DNA of 64,000 bases. It comes from Stratiolaelaps scimitus (lineage: Eukaryota; Arthropoda; Arachnida; Mesostigmata; Laelapidae). Both the position numbers and the translations under genes were made by a program. Positions 49,901 to 62,915 of the stretch are shown here, piece after piece. Every line of letters begins with the position of its first letter. Positions within the stretch are counted from its first letter, which is position 1. The notes beneath the pieces were generated by a model. That model worked only from the letters and a program-made list of their open reading frames with translations, ran no database searches and was not told where the DNA came from. Where the stretch lies: positions 7,782,001 to 7,846,000 of the forward strand of contig JABWDB010000005.1 in assembly GCA_019614645.1 (NCBI GenBank), read 5' to 3'.

Positions 49901-51800
49901 TCAGGGTACGTAAATTGGCCAAATCAGCGAGTCCTACCGAAGACTCGCCAATGCACCGACTGAAGATTTCGTCGAGAAGTCTTATGTGGATAGTGCCACA
50001 GGCGCCACATAAAGGATCGGTTCTGTGCGTGCATGTGATCGTTTAGAAACTGGCTGTTTAACCGATAAGCGTAGTAAAGAACTGCTCGTAGTAATAGCCA
50101 CCGAGGCTAGTGCCCTCTCTCTCTAACTCTAAGACGAAAATCTGCTCGGACGGCTGACTGTACACAAAGTTCTCCTGAAACATTTCAGTCATGACAACAA
50201 CAGGTCATGACTTGTTACGCGTCGACACGATATTGTTCTGTTTTGCTATTTACGGGTCTCGTCAACATGTAGACATCAACTACTTCGTAGGGCCGAAATG
50301 ATATCTTCGCTACGGCTGTTCTCGTTCATTTTTACCGGATCTAGTCTCATGCCAAATGCAAGACGAGAGTTGAGCACCAACACCTACGCGTACATAGACA
50401 TGTTCACCAGTGGATAGTACACAACGTTTTGCACTGTCCTCACCCTGAATGCTTCTGCTGCTGCCTGAACAGCAAAATAGGCGAATCGGAGCTTTAGTGT
50501 TCGCTTGCATGAACGCCCGAATGACCACCCTAGCAGCATTCCAGCCACCGGTTCCTTCTTCTGGCTTCAAGTTGCGCGTTCCGACATTAATCTTTTTGGA
50601 CGTTGCGCCTGCCCACGGCCGCCATACCACACAAGAAGGAAAGGACTATCCCAGCCTATCGTGCTTTCGGACTGCTCTGTCCAAGCAGCCGTGTGGTTGG
50701 CCGATGTGGACAAGGGATTGGATCTCTGCTAGAAGGGATTGGAGGAGCGGGCTACAACGACCGGTCAACGAAAGGCTAGAACGAATAGGAATGTGGGACG
50801 CGCTCGGGCAGCGCTCACAAGAGAGCCCCACGAGCGAACGACCGGGTGTGGCCGAAATCCCGTTGCTCGGGAGACGCCATCCGTCGAATATTCATGGCTA
50901 TGTGCCGGCTGACCAGCAGCGGGGGCCGCGTTTCTTTTCGCAGGCGCGCACTGTTCTTGGCAAGCAGGCAAGGCAGCGAGGATTTCGTTTGCCTCCGCTG
51001 CACGTCATATGGGGAAACCCCCAACGTCCAGTTCGATCCCGAAGAAGCCCCCCAGCTTCTCTTTTCCATTACCTTTCCCTCACGGAAGGCGGGGACGGTC
51101 TTCGTCTATTTGCTGCTGGCTTCATAGCAGCGTTTCGTAGGCAGCATCTTTTAGTTATTTCCGTCGGCGACGACTGCGCACTGACGGGATGACTTGACAG
51201 GCGGCCTCCTTTCAGGCTTGGCAGCACGGGCGGGATTGGACCGCGTGGCTGACGCGTCAGCTGAGGCCAAGCGCTTGAAGAACGGGCACCCTCAGTCCGC
51301 AGGCGCACCCGCCTCGACGATGACGACGACAGAATTCACTGCGTGACGCCACTGTGACCACTGCAACTGCTATACCGTATGCGTGCAAAGGCACGTGCCT
51401 ATTTAGGGTGCATCTACTTCCCCAACGGCTTTCTCTGTTGGATTCGGCAATCCGGCCCCCTCCGCGCATTCGCTTTGCAACAGCCGCCGAGTATACAGTC
51501 AGCTGGGCACAGCCCCTTTAACATTTCCGCTGTTCGTCGGCTCGTTCTGTTGCGCGTTGTGGCACTGCGATGCCGACTGTTGTGCACAAAAGCCGGCTAT
51601 GAACTGTGCATTCTGAGCGACTTCAGTTGCAGGGCCGAGCCACTGCTGCAAAAAATCTCCGCAGCTGGCCAGACGGCCACTGAGATCGTCGTCCACTGTG
51701 TGGTACCCACCTCGAACACTGGCACAGACTGTAGAGTGCGGCTATAAGCTTATGACTCCAAGCGTCTTCGAAGCCCATTGGCGTCTATTCCACGCATCAT
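46901..51800. other. Mixed block with GC-rich parts, no gene recognised
   Basis: Plus frame 50449-51192 (247 codons) is among the longest in the window. It is arginine/proline-rich, overlapped by open frames in other phases and on the minus strand, and has no family motif. 48.5-50.3 kb is AT-richer and shows nothing. Confidence 0.4.
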
Positions 51801-52227
51801 CGACCACCGCAGAGGCTTATCCGCAGCGGTGGACGCCGCCAGATCTGCACAAAAGAGAGCACAAAGTCGGTCCGCGTCCACAAGTTGCAAATGAAAACGT
51901 CCATTGCTGTAAAGGAATAGCGCTTGCATCGGGATAACTCAGATAGCCAATAGAGAGAGAGAGGGCAATAGCGGAGAGCAGCTTGAATAGCCAATGAATG
52001 GTTAATCGCAGGTTGCTTGAGGCGAACGACTATCTTGGCCACTTAGTTCGCTGGTTTCGATTGCGAGCCGCGAGCGGCAGTCAGTGCTCGTACAACCACG
52101 GCATGATGTTTCTTCCATGCATACTGGTAATATATATATATATATACACCTGCATTGTTGGGGAATTTTTTTCGGGGAGCTTTCGTTCTAGAGCGGATGT
52201 CAATTACTAGAATCGCAGAAAAAAACA

Positions 52228-52234
<7 letters not shown>

Positions 52235-52275
<41 letters not shown>
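52235..52275. repeat. (TA)n microsatellite, about 20 units
   Basis: Uninterrupted TA alternation; a shorter TA tract lies at 52128-52145. Confidence 0.95.
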
Positions 52276-52279
<4 letters not shown>

Positions 52280-54124
52280 AACCGAAGCCTATTCAAGGCT
52301 GTGTTAGCTGACTTATCCAGTCATACATTTCCTTCGTAGCATTGTCTCGCAAGCCGTCTTAAATGGCATGCGATTCGTGTAAACATACCCCAATATACAA
52401 TACACTACATGACACGACATCCGAAACGTGGCCTTCTCATTACATAACCCGCTACTTCATCCTTTCGGGAGCAGAGCAAGAAACAAACTCCACATCCATT
52501 GTTCAAACAGGCGTTATTATATATACGTTGCATGTTTTAACCACGATCATAGACCTTCTTCTACTGCTCTCTATCTCTCTCTTGTTCTCGCCCCTTCCTT
52601 CCACTATGTCTCTCTCGGCGCCAATGGATGCGGATGTCTGTGGGGGGACTTTCCGACGGCCGTCGCAATGAACGTCCCGACCGTCGGACCTCCCACGCCC
52701 TCAAAGGTTCCATTCTTCCTCGATTCGCCGCACACTCCTGCCTCCATCCTGACCACCGATAGCCGACTCGGTACTCGCCCGACTTCCCGAGGTTTCGGCC
52801 ATCAGTGGCAGAGGGCGTTTGCGGTGTTTGCAGTGATTGCAGTGGCGGCGATGGCGGGAGCGCCAGCGGCGCCAGCCGGGCACTTGTTGGTGCCGCGGAA
52901 CAGGCTGCCTGTAGAGGGGTCCGACCGCCTGCTTCTGCTGGTAGAAGTCCATCAGTTGTGTCGACGGGTGACGGCGGCGGCGACGGCGGGACTAGGCGCC
53001 CGGGGAAGGCCGCTAGACGTAACCGGCCTCGAGAAGAAAAGGAGGAATTGGGTAGGTGGGGTATTTTGCAGGTGATAGCGGGGCTCGGTAGAGCGGGAGC
53101 CGAACGAGAACAGCGGCTGGGAGGATAAACGAATAAACGACACTAGCTGGTACGCCGTACCACTCACTGTAGAAGCAGGCAGACAACGTGCTTTTCCGTT
53201 GATCCACTGAATTCCTATCCTGTATCTGTGCAGTTGTTCCACAGCTACATATGTATGACCCAGCTGGCCGCGTCGTGTGTGGGGCCGCTGCTGTCTGTCC
53301 GTTTCTGGTTTGCTTGCACGCAGTGTGCCTCTCTCTTTCTCTCGGCTCCTCTCGAAGGACACAGATACATACCCGCATACATGAGGGACGACTACCTCCC
53401 CCCGATCGAGGGAATACTCCGAGAGGCCGTTGCATATGGTGGTGTTGTTGTACTGCCGACCGTGGACTGTGGATCTTAGGGTCAGAAGAGGCAGTCTGCT
53501 GTAAGGCTCGACATAAAAGCAGGCGGTTCTGTTTACAAACCGGCCTGCATATGTACAAACCCCAGCTGCGTTTGTGTCGCTCAGCGTGTGGGCGTGTGTT
53601 TGCTTTGGGCTGTGACCGTTAGTACCGGAGAATGTAGGCGGACATGATTCCCGTTTTTTGAAACAATAACGGTCTCAAACGACATTCGGCCAGGTGACCG
53701 TATAGAACATGGCACACGGTCTACTAACTGTATTCATCTAACTGGGATTGAAAAAGATCTTTGCTCGCCTCTCAACTATCGAAGGCCGCAAGGAGGCTTA
53801 GACAGCTAAGTACCCCACTGGAAAACGTTAGAAATAGTTGATCCAAGCTACCCGTAATTAGCACACAAATACAAAACATTTGTAACGAAATATAGAAGTT
53901 CTAAGCTCCCGTAAAGGCCCGTATGTTATTTCACCTTGCGCATTCACGTCCAAACGAGAATGACCCAGCCGCCCGCAGGAATACTGCGGGTGACCACTTC
54001 GTCTCCCCTTCTCATCTTAGCATCCTCAAGAGGCAAAGCGAAACTCGCCTTTGCCTGGGGCCAGGGAACAACCGTATGCAGGGTGAAAGCCAAGTGGCGA
54101 CGAGCCCCTCGTTGAACCCGCCTG

Positions 54125-54215
54125 CGAACACGCGTGATTAGCCGATCGCGCTCTGGTTAGTTCGGCTCCGCGTTCGACTCCGCACTGGTTCTGCTGACCC
54201 TTGCAGACAGACTCT
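54125..54215 (+). mobile_element. Weak tRNA-like pol III promoter, possible SINE head
   Basis: GATTAGCCGATCGCGCTC (54136-54153) resembles an A box and GCGTTCGACTCCGC (54170-54183) a B box, 20-30 bases apart. A complete cloverleaf could not be drawn, so it is not called a tRNA gene. Confidence 0.3.
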
Positions 54216-55287
54216 CCTACAAAAGCTAGTGCCGCTGAATGGCAAGTAGCCTCGCTTGTGCAATGCGTAGACCAACAGCGATTCTTCGCAAATTGCTGCT
54301 CATACAAAATAGAGGCATTCTCTAGTAATGGGCGCATTGGAAACTTGAGCCTAAGATGACCTGGCCTTGAGCGTTGTATATCACATTGCTTGTGGCCGTA
54401 ATTCTATGGCCGGCATTCTATCCTCCATTCATTCTTCAGGATTTCCTTCACGGCTAAGAATATGATTGCGCAGTAGATATGTGTGCTACCTATACATAGT
54501 ACAGCATTTAACATATAGCCGTAAATGCATGTGGTGCATAACACAATGATACACGATGATGCAGGTCTGAGTTCCTTAGTGATGGTCTTGTTCGCTTAGC
54601 GCTCGAGTTACAGTACATTAAGGTGGTATAGAATTTTAGAATAAAGTGTTTCCAATGCTCCATCGTGAGCCACCTATGTTAGCCTTTGTCCTGCCTCTAC
54701 CGGGATTATTTTTGTAATTATTATTAATTTACTATTATTTTTACAATACGCAATTTAACTATTTCAAATTGTCATTTTTCTCCACCCAGTGGACTGTGTC
54801 ATGCGTATGGTGTACCACGTCGATGCATTTCGCCGCATGCTTATTACGTGCGTCGTACTCAAAACGAATTGCATGGCCACCTAAACGCTAAATACCCTAC
54901 AATTTTGTGGCTGTCACTGGGCTTTTCCCGAAAGGGCTGGCAAGCCTCGTTAAGCGTGACTTCAAGTAAATGTCGCTTGGCCTTCCCGCTGTTGTTTCTC
55001 GCTCGCTAGTTCTACCTATAATACGTAGCTCTCTCTCTCTCTCCCTTTATCTCTATCGCCTGAACATATCTCGAGCGTTCTCGTGACTGTTCACTCTTTG
55101 CAGCTCTTCATGGTGATATTATTACCCATTCTCCATAACGAATAGCGTCCCTGGCTGACTTCTGATCCTCGTGATCCGGTCAGGGGCCACCGCCCCTACC
55201 ACTTCATAGACGACAACGACCAGGTTCTCTGCTGATCCCGTACAATCCAGCTGCTGAAGGTTGACTGTGCAGCACGTCGCTTGCGCC

Positions 55288-55302
55288 TCCCCCCCCCCCC
55301 CC
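55288..55302. repeat. Poly-C run
   Basis: About 15 consecutive C, so length is likely to be assembly- or allele-variable. Confidence 0.9.
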
Positions 55303-56370
55303 GCCAAGGGCAGGGGATCACGTTAGCAAACGCCGATGCCCGCGTCGATGCCGCTCGATGGAGCTCGACTAGTTTGGGGATGACCGGTGCTGGAAGGGGC
55401 CAGAGTGAAGGGTCCGGCATAGCATGTCATCATGAAGAGGCTGGACGCATGATGAGGCCGTGGCATCGCTCAAGCTACAAGAGCTGAACGGTGGCAGCAA
55501 GCCGCGCCAGCACGAACAGCCAAAAACAGCAGGAGGTCCGTTTGGCATCCTGCTTACGTGCTGTGGTCGCGCTTGGACAACGCCAGCCCGATGTCCTATG
55601 CACACTTGGTGCGATGCAACCCAACCGTGGCTAGGTGCGGGACACAGCGTGCGGTATCTATTCACTGTCCAGAGTGCGCGGTGCCATCTTGAACCTTGAA
55701 CGTCACTTTCGTTGTAGCAGTTAACGTCGAACTGCCGCCACCGCTGCTCCTGCTGCTGCTGTTTCCCCTGACGTCGTTGCTAACGCTATCGTCACTAACG
55801 ACCCAATGGGCAACAGAAGCGATGTATCCGTTAGGCCAACCATCCTAGCAAAGTGGATCCAGCTAAGCAAAGGTCGACGCCAGCCACCGATTGCCTGCAG
55901 CAGCAGCAGTAGCATCATCAGCTCCGGCAGCAGCGCCAGCAACGTATCGTTGCTGTACAACGTCCAACGGCAAGTTCCAGCAGCCAAAACAAGGCGAGCG
56001 GCCGAGCGATGCGTTAGGGCGTGAGGGTTGCCGTTGGCGGTTGCTGATGGCCTGACACCCATCCACCCACCGACCCGTGATGCCGTCGTCCGCTCGACTC
56101 CGTTCGCCTGTTCGTGCAGTTGGTCGCAGGCCGTGCAGCCAAGAGGGAGGGGAGGGAGATCGGGACGGCTTCGCGCACGAGGACGGATGGTTGGCTCTCT
56201 GGATATCGTGGGAAAGAGATAGAGAGGTAGAGAGAGAGAGAAGGAGTGATAAAGAGTGTATCTGTGGGCGATCAGAGAAGCAAAGGAGCGCATGCGCGTG
56301 ACGAGCGGATCTGGGTCAGTCACTTCTGAGCGCAGCCAGTACAGCACTGCACAGGACCGCATGGCCGCCT

Positions 56371-56422
56371 ACGACAACGACGACAACAACGACGACGACG
56401 ACGACGACAACAACAACAGCAA
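56371..56422. repeat. (GAC/AAC)n trinucleotide run
   Basis: About 17 triplets, GAC and AAC. In one plus frame it reads as alternating Asp and Asn after an ATG at 56361 and stops soon after; no splice sites support coding. Confidence 0.9.
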
Positions 56423-57673
56423 CACCCTACCGGCCGACTAACGGTAACGCCAGCGTTGGTGTGTGTACAGCGTTGGCCGACAGCTTACCGCCACCGGCGC
56501 GGACATTGTCGGCTAACATTGTGGTCCATGGGCCTGCCTATGCCTATGTCTGACTGGAAATAGCGCCGGCCATCTCTGCAAGCGCCAACCGTTGCCCAAG
56601 CTTTGGACGGGGCCTGAGCCCTGAAGGCCACACAGGTAGGCCTGTTTTCGGGCAGATCAGACAAACGAACGCACATCTCAATACAGGCATGATGGCACAT
56701 CGACGTGTTATAATAATATAAAACTAGATGTGTGGACACGCTGAAATATCCACAACAGTCGCGGGGCCAGCAAACCACAGAGCAGATATTGCTGCCGTGC
56801 ACTGCTGCCAAACTGGCATCAAACAACGAAAACCAATGGAACGTCTAACACGATTGTCTTTCGTACTTTTCGTGTAATAGCAAAGCTTGCGAGCAGTGGG
56901 CCACATAGGTAGAACTCTGTGCTACCTATAAACTGGTATTGGATAGAGAGGCCAGCAGAGGCCTGCGGTAAGGGCGGCCACAAGGGCGCAAAGGGCTTGA
57001 CGCCTCTGGGTTGGTGACCCAGCGGGAATGAGTTGGCCGGCTCAGTGGGCCCGGGCAATGTTGGCTCGTTGGTAAGGAACGTAGGGAGGGACGTATATGG
57101 TTTTAGCGGCTCGGCCTGCCTTGGGCGCATATATATATATATATGGATCGGCTTGACTCGAGCATACGGTATAATCCTGTATGAAGAATACCTACGGGAT
57201 CTACCGACTGATGCACGTCGTCCGTTCACCACTGCCCAAAAATGCGCTCTTGACTTTGACGCTCGATAGCGGAAGCGAATGCTTGTGTTGCCTACTCAAC
57301 GCATCTGACCTATAAGCTCGACTAGTTGGGTTTCACGTGCACACGACTACAACAACAATAAGAGCAATACACCCTACCTGTCTTACAAACATACGTCGAT
57401 GTGCAGGCGGTGATCGAGCCGTTCGGAAAGAGGCGAAGTATATTAACCAAAACATAGTGATGATCGCAGCAGTAATCGCTGAACGATGCTGCTTGTAGTG
57501 ATTCTACGAAGCAACCATCGTAGAAAGGTTGGTTGGTTCCCTGTTCTATGGTGACCCATACAATTAGCAGTAATTTAGGTCGGATAAATCTAACGATGAA
57601 TAGAAATAAATGAACGCTCGCAACACCACGATCTGAGCAGTGATATATCCCTTTTGCGGTACTCATTCCCCTT

Positions 57674-57694
57674 TTATTATTATTATTATTATTA
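57674..57694. repeat. (TTA)n microsatellite
   Basis: Seven TTA units. Confidence 0.95.
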
Positions 57695-58882
57695 TGTCGA
57701 TCCAGGGATGAGAAACATTGGGAATACCCGTAGTGCAATATAATAAAACCGCAGTGCAGTTCCTTTGGCAAAACTTCAGTCATGCTATTTGCGATTCGTC
57801 GAATGTGTCACTCGCGAGGTCTTCCTGCTTCTTCGCGAGGTCGAGAGCTGCCTATCGAGGGCATCAGCGACCAACAAAGCGATAACGTTATTCCGCTGCG
57901 TTGTCATAATCCCAATCAATCCCAATGAGCGATTGATTTGGGACGGCTCGCATAGCAAATGCCACCTCGTCTCCTCTTCGCTTGCCGAGACCCTCGTTCT
58001 TTCTCTCTCTCTCTCTTATTCTTATTGAGAGTCGGCCCTTGTGAGCCGCTGCCTGCCGCCCCCTGTTACGTCTGACTGGCGCCATTTGTGCGCATCCCGT
58101 GCCCAGAGGACATCGAGACAAACACACATATACACATAGGCAGACAGCCAGCCAGCCACACATAGGCAGGGCATGCGTGCGGACCATCCGACGGCAGGCC
58201 ACGAGCGCTAGGCCTCTGGAGTTAACTCATCTCGAGCGTTCTCGTTTCGCGTGGTCCCAATCCCCATCGGATATATTGCTACATCCGTTGCCCTGTTCCC
58301 ATTGGCGCATAGAAGGCCTGGCTAGACCCGACTGCCTTCTTGGCTATTGCCAACACGACAACCGCCGCCACGATTGGCAACGAATTACTCTGCATGCCCC
58401 TTGGAGCAGTTGCTGTTGCTGCCACTTGTTTGTCTCGGGTCGCCTTTGCTGGCATGGCTAGCCTTGAGTCCCGACGATCAAGTATATTAAGTTAGGTTAG
58501 CTTAGGTTTAGCTGCCTCTGGTCAGGCCCTCTTGCTGAGTAGCAGCAGCAGCAGCAAGGACAACACTATTGTTTTCGATTTATACATCTAACTGTCTCTC
58601 TCTGTCTGTCTTCGTTTATCACAGACTTCACTACACGCGATCTTCGCGCGGCGTCATTGTTGGCCTTGGAGACTTAAAATTTCCACAATTATAGAGGCAG
58701 CAGTTGCAGCTGCTTCTGGTACGTACTTCGGTCTCGTCAGGCTGGATGAGTCTGATTGCCGACGTCGCTAGCCACAGCCGGTACGAGGTCGCTGTGACAA
58801 CGGCTGCTATGACGAGACGTTTTACACAATGTCCATACGTACGGAACGAACAGCAACAGCAGCTTGAGGTCATGTGGCCATT

Positions 58883-58915
58883 TACAACCCGTTCGGCTCT
58901 GATGAACGGGTTGTA
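58883..58915. repeat. Perfect 12-bp hairpin, 9-nt loop
   Basis: TACAACCCGTTC at 58883-58894 and its exact complement GAACGGGTTGTA at 58904-58915. Confidence 0.8.
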
Positions 58916-60927
58916 CCTCAACCGGCACAAACAGGGCGGGAAATGTTGGGCTGGCAAGCAGGCGCTCGGTCGGAAATCGGGAGGTTTCTCCGACGTCGGA
59001 AAATGCCGAAGCGGCGTGGGCAGACGGGAACCCAGCCAGCGAATACACAAAGCCACCACGCGGAGAAACACGAAGCGTGACAACCAACGCTGTCGGACGA
59101 GGCGCAACGGCCGTCCGCCTGCTGAATGACCCGCCACGATGACCACGCAAACACGCTTTAGTAATTAGGGCAATTTGGTTTCCGCCGCTGATGGTGGCGG
59201 TGTTCCTCTAGGATGTCACGCCGCGGTGTGTCGCGATCGCGGACGGTGGCTGCCCAATGTTGGAACGTACGGCGACACAGCCTCAGAGGTTAGCTCGTAG
59301 CGACCTGCCGCCGGAATAGGGCAGGACACTTGGATGCATGCGTTGCGCCTCGCCCCTCGCGGTAGGGGGTGAGGTCCGCTCCTGGGGCTGAGCAGGACCA
59401 TCCAGACTCATTCGGACGCGGGAGAGCCGCGAGCCCGCAGCTGCCGGACGTCTCTGGGTGCTTACGTCCAAATGAAATCCGTCTGGCCACAGCTGAACGG
59501 GGAAAAGGGGACAGTCGCTGTTCGACGGGTTGACTTAGAATTATTGAGGCGGAAGCGAAGCATTGCTGCGGGTTGCCTAGATGGGCTTGGAGTGGCGCTC
59601 GCGCAAGCGGAAGCCGGAAAGAAGCCGAACGCTTACAGCCTAGGGGGACTACAGGCTTAGGCCCGAGAAGCGATGTTTCACAAACAGCGACCCGCATCGT
59701 GCCCTGCAGCTAAACAACAGCCACAACACAAGCGAATGTCATCATGAACGTTTAAACCGAGCCACACATATTCAGGCCGAGGGCGCTTGGGCTAGCGCAT
59801 AGACAAGCACAAAATACCAGAAACAAAGAGTAGGCTACATAGAAAACATCGTTTACCCCGCAGCTTGCATTTGCGTGCGACTTTTAGCGACGATCCCACG
59901 ATGCCACGCAAAGTACTGCTCAATCAGCAGTTGGTGTGTTCATTGTCGGACCAACAGCCCATACAGGTGGCATTGAGCAGCTCTATCTTTACTTGGCGCA
60001 TATTCAAGCCGCGAATGTCTCTGTTGTCGGCGAAGTTCGTTGTCGGTTATTATATACATAGAAAAATGAAGATATGGCGCCTCTTCCTCCTCTACGTTAT
60101 ATATCAATAATGCTACCCGTTTTTAAAGGGTCAGTGAGCGATCGCGTATGCCTAAGCATCACATCCGATGGCCTGATCGTGACCGGTGTCACTTGGCCTT
60201 GCATATGCCAAAGTCCTCTGGCCTCGTCCCGATTTTGCTCACTGTAGGCGTACGAGCAGTGTCCAAGTGCTGCCAATGGGGCAGCTGCACTGCTGCTGAT
60301 GTTCGTCCCACCACTTCCGCGCTTATGTTCTGTTGATCCACAGTGCATGTCTTGCACAAAGGAGAGACATCATCCTTAACTACACACGGTGGCAACGGTG
60401 GGTTCTCTAGTCCTTTCCACTCCTCGGGGTGACTTCTTCCTTCCTTAGCAACGACCTACCCATTGCCTCCTTGCGTCTATGATCCTCTTTACAACCACTA
60501 TAAACCCCGGAGCGGCCTTTGCACGGTGATGTCTAGCCCCTGTTTGGTGTTGTGAGAGGAGAGGCAGCTCCTGAACTGCAACCAATGAGCAACAAGGTCA
60601 GTGTGGTCCATAACGTCTATTTGCCTACTGTACCCGTGGAACCTTATCCGCGGGTTCATGTAAACAAAGATATCGACTCGCAGACACAGAGGCAGAGACA
60701 GCCGGAAAGAGAGAGAGAGAGAGACAGAGGGCGAAAGAGACACACTTGGATTTCGTCTTCGGTACACTCTCCGAGTGTGACCCTTGGCTGAGCTGGCTCG
60801 CTCGGGCACTTCTATGCGGCGTGCATGCACAGAAGCCCTTTCTTCTTTACACGCCGTGATACCAGTGGCCTTTTGACGTTAGACAGCCCCGCTTCCCGTT
60901 CAAGCCTAAGCATCGCTTGCCACTTAC

Positions 60928-61079
60928 TTTCCTGTGTTGGCTCGACACTGTTCGACATTTCTGCTCCTTAGCCGACCGGCCCGTCCCGCCAACGCGAGAA
61001 CGATACATGCCAGTATCACAGTAAGTCCACTTCTGAATCTCCGCCCTCCCTCGTTGCTATTTTCGGCAGTCACACAGCC
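60928..61079 (-). CDS. Candidate exon with a hydrophobic segment, unknown gene
   Basis: This 152-nt block is bounded by a good acceptor (pyrimidine-rich run ending ATATTCAG at 61080-61087) and a good donor (GGAAA|GTAAGTG at 60928|60927). Only one of three frames is open. It starts on a codon boundary (GGC TGT) and ends two bases into a codon. The 50 codons encode a polar stretch (CVTAENSNEGGRRFRSG), then a hydrophobic run (LTVILACIVLALAG) long enough for a signal anchor or transmembrane helix, then a basic tail with one cysteine (RLRSRNVEQC). The frame stays open further upstream to an ATG at 61136, so it could also be a first coding exon. Its 3' phase does not fit the eag PAS exon, so it is not the exon directly before it. 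No homologue recognised. Confidence 0.3.
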
Positions 61080-62106
61080 CTGAATATAGAGATGTCGAGT
61101 ATTCCTCATATAGAATATACGTGCAGACAGATGCATATGTATAGTCTAACTTGTTGACTAACCAACTGGCCGACCGATCGATAGCTAGAAACCCCGACAG
61201 GCAAAGTCGTCTACGCATGAACGTTGTGACAGGGTGGTGTATGATGTTATTCCCGTCTATATCAACCCACGGTGAAAATGAGAGAGTTGATGCCGAAGAT
61301 CCTTTTCCATTCTCACCCCGGTGGGGGTTTATTTGGCAAGTCCACCCATTTAGTGGTTTCAAATGGATAGCATCGCGTCACAGCACTTGAACCAGCTATC
61401 CCTAGCCAATTACCGCCACCTGAGACGTAGCTGCCCAAGATTCAGTTATCGGCACCGATGGACATTTAGGAACGCCGGCTGTTGTGGAACCCGTTGTTCT
61501 TTCCAGCTCTTTTACTGCCAGATCCAAGCAGAAAATTTCTGTCTCTTTCAGGGCGATACCGATCGCTGTTGCTTGCAAAAGCGGTGTCCCCAAGCCTCTC
61601 CTGCCTAGCGAAGGCGGACTATATTTGGGCTCAGAAGGAGTACTCTCACGGGCCATATTTCTACATCGCGGAAGTGTGGACAGATAGTTTCTTCTACTAA
61701 TACTTACTGTGCGTTATACATGGCGCAGAATTGCTAATACTACACTGTTGTGGCGGTGGTGGTAGTAGTTTAAGATTCGGTTCCTTTTGGGCGTTTTCCA
61801 TCCCCAACTGTTCTCGATTACACACGTACCGCTTGGTGGGGTCGCGCCGGCATCTGCTATCAGTACACGACTCGTCGCCAACGCTACTCTGGCAACCCCG
61901 CCAGCCTCAGATCTTCTCCTGCTTCTGTATCTCAAGCACATGTGACCGGAACAGCCCCTGCTTCGGGACACCGGTTGAGCGTCCCTGAGGGCTTCATCGT
62001 CTGTTGGGTTCTCATGCTCAGGAGCCCTCCGGCCACCGGAGTCCCCAGCTCAAACCCCCCTAAGTCTCAGCGCTCAGTCTCTCTCGTCTGGGCTCGCAAG
62101 CCATGG

Positions 62107-62159
62107 TTGTTCCCTTGATCCGGGATCTAGGTTGGCCCAGAATTGTTCCCTTGATCCGG
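62107..62159. repeat. 17-bp direct repeat, 36-bp period
   Basis: TTGTTCCCTTGATCCGG occurs at 62107-62123 and again at 62143-62159, exactly identical. Confidence 0.85.
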
Positions 62160-62520
62160 TCGCCACCTATCCCCACGGTTCCTTGTTCTCTTCACCCTGA
62201 CGTGTATTCCATGTCGCAACCTGTTGAAGCGGGCAACAAAACGGACATCGCCGCCAGACCAGTGAGTGGTTTGGGGGGTTGTACTCGGTTCCTTATCCCA
62301 CCGTCCGTCTGTCGAGGCTGCGTACGTATACCGCATCTGAGAAACCTCGTTATCAGCGCAAGAACCTCTCCCCACGCCATGGATAGATAAATAGGGCAGG
62401 GAACCATCTATCTCTGCACACACAGACACACAAGCCGCAGAGGGAGAACCTCAAGCCACCGAACAATGGTGAAGCCGAACTGCACTGAAGTATGTCCGGA
62501 TCGAAATGGTGACAGACCTC

Positions 62521-62542
62521 GGTTAGGTGAATAGACCTAACC
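62521..62542. repeat. 8-bp inverted repeat built on TTAGG
   Basis: GGTTAGGT, spacer GAATAG, ACCTAACC. Short, but the arms contain the arthropod telomere unit TTAGG/CCTAA in opposite orientation. Confidence 0.5.
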
Positions 62543-62896
62543 TATGTGGGTTATAACTGTTCCTGCAGCACCGCCGTGATTGGTAAGGACTCAGGATAAT
62601 CAATCAAGGTAACGAACAGCACATGTGTATTATACATAGAGGCACCGCGGTTCCTCTTTTTGCTCCAAATTATAACATTTATGAAATATTATGATCTATG
62701 ACAACAAGGTGGGTGTGTGTGTGTGGCCTATCACCGCCAGTCTGCAAGCAGGTATCTGGGCCGTATGGAAAGAGTCCCAGAGCGAGCTATCTATAATAAT
62801 GCGTGGTAATGCTACGCAGCAAGGCACCACAGGGAGTCGAGCGCAAGTTACACGTTATATTCGGCATAAAAGCGGGGAATCACACTACGATCGTAT

Positions 62897-62915
62897 ATAT
62901 ATATATATATATATT
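62897..62915. repeat. (TA)n microsatellite
   Basis: TA tract ending in a T run; related short TA tracts at 62959-62973 and 63131-63152 make 62.9-63.2 kb a microsatellite cluster. Confidence 0.9.

Larger units (their letters stand above)
52276..60490. other. GC-rich stretch with simple repeats, no gene recognised
   Basis: Overlapping frames (plus 52428-53075, minus 55721-56362, minus 58631-59146) are low-complexity or overlapped on the other strand. 53.7-55.0 kb is AT-rich with no frames of note apart from the tRNA-like spot at 54.1 kb. Confidence 0.4.

Noticed and set aside
50449..51192. Plus-strand open frame of 247 codons
   Set aside because: GC-rich, arginine/proline-rich, overlapped by other open frames; no motif, no convincing splice structure.
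54125..54215. True tRNA gene
   Set aside because: A and B boxes are present but acceptor and anticodon stems do not pair.
58489..58512. TTAGG-like units suggesting interstitial telomere repeat
   Set aside because: Only two to three imperfect units; too few.
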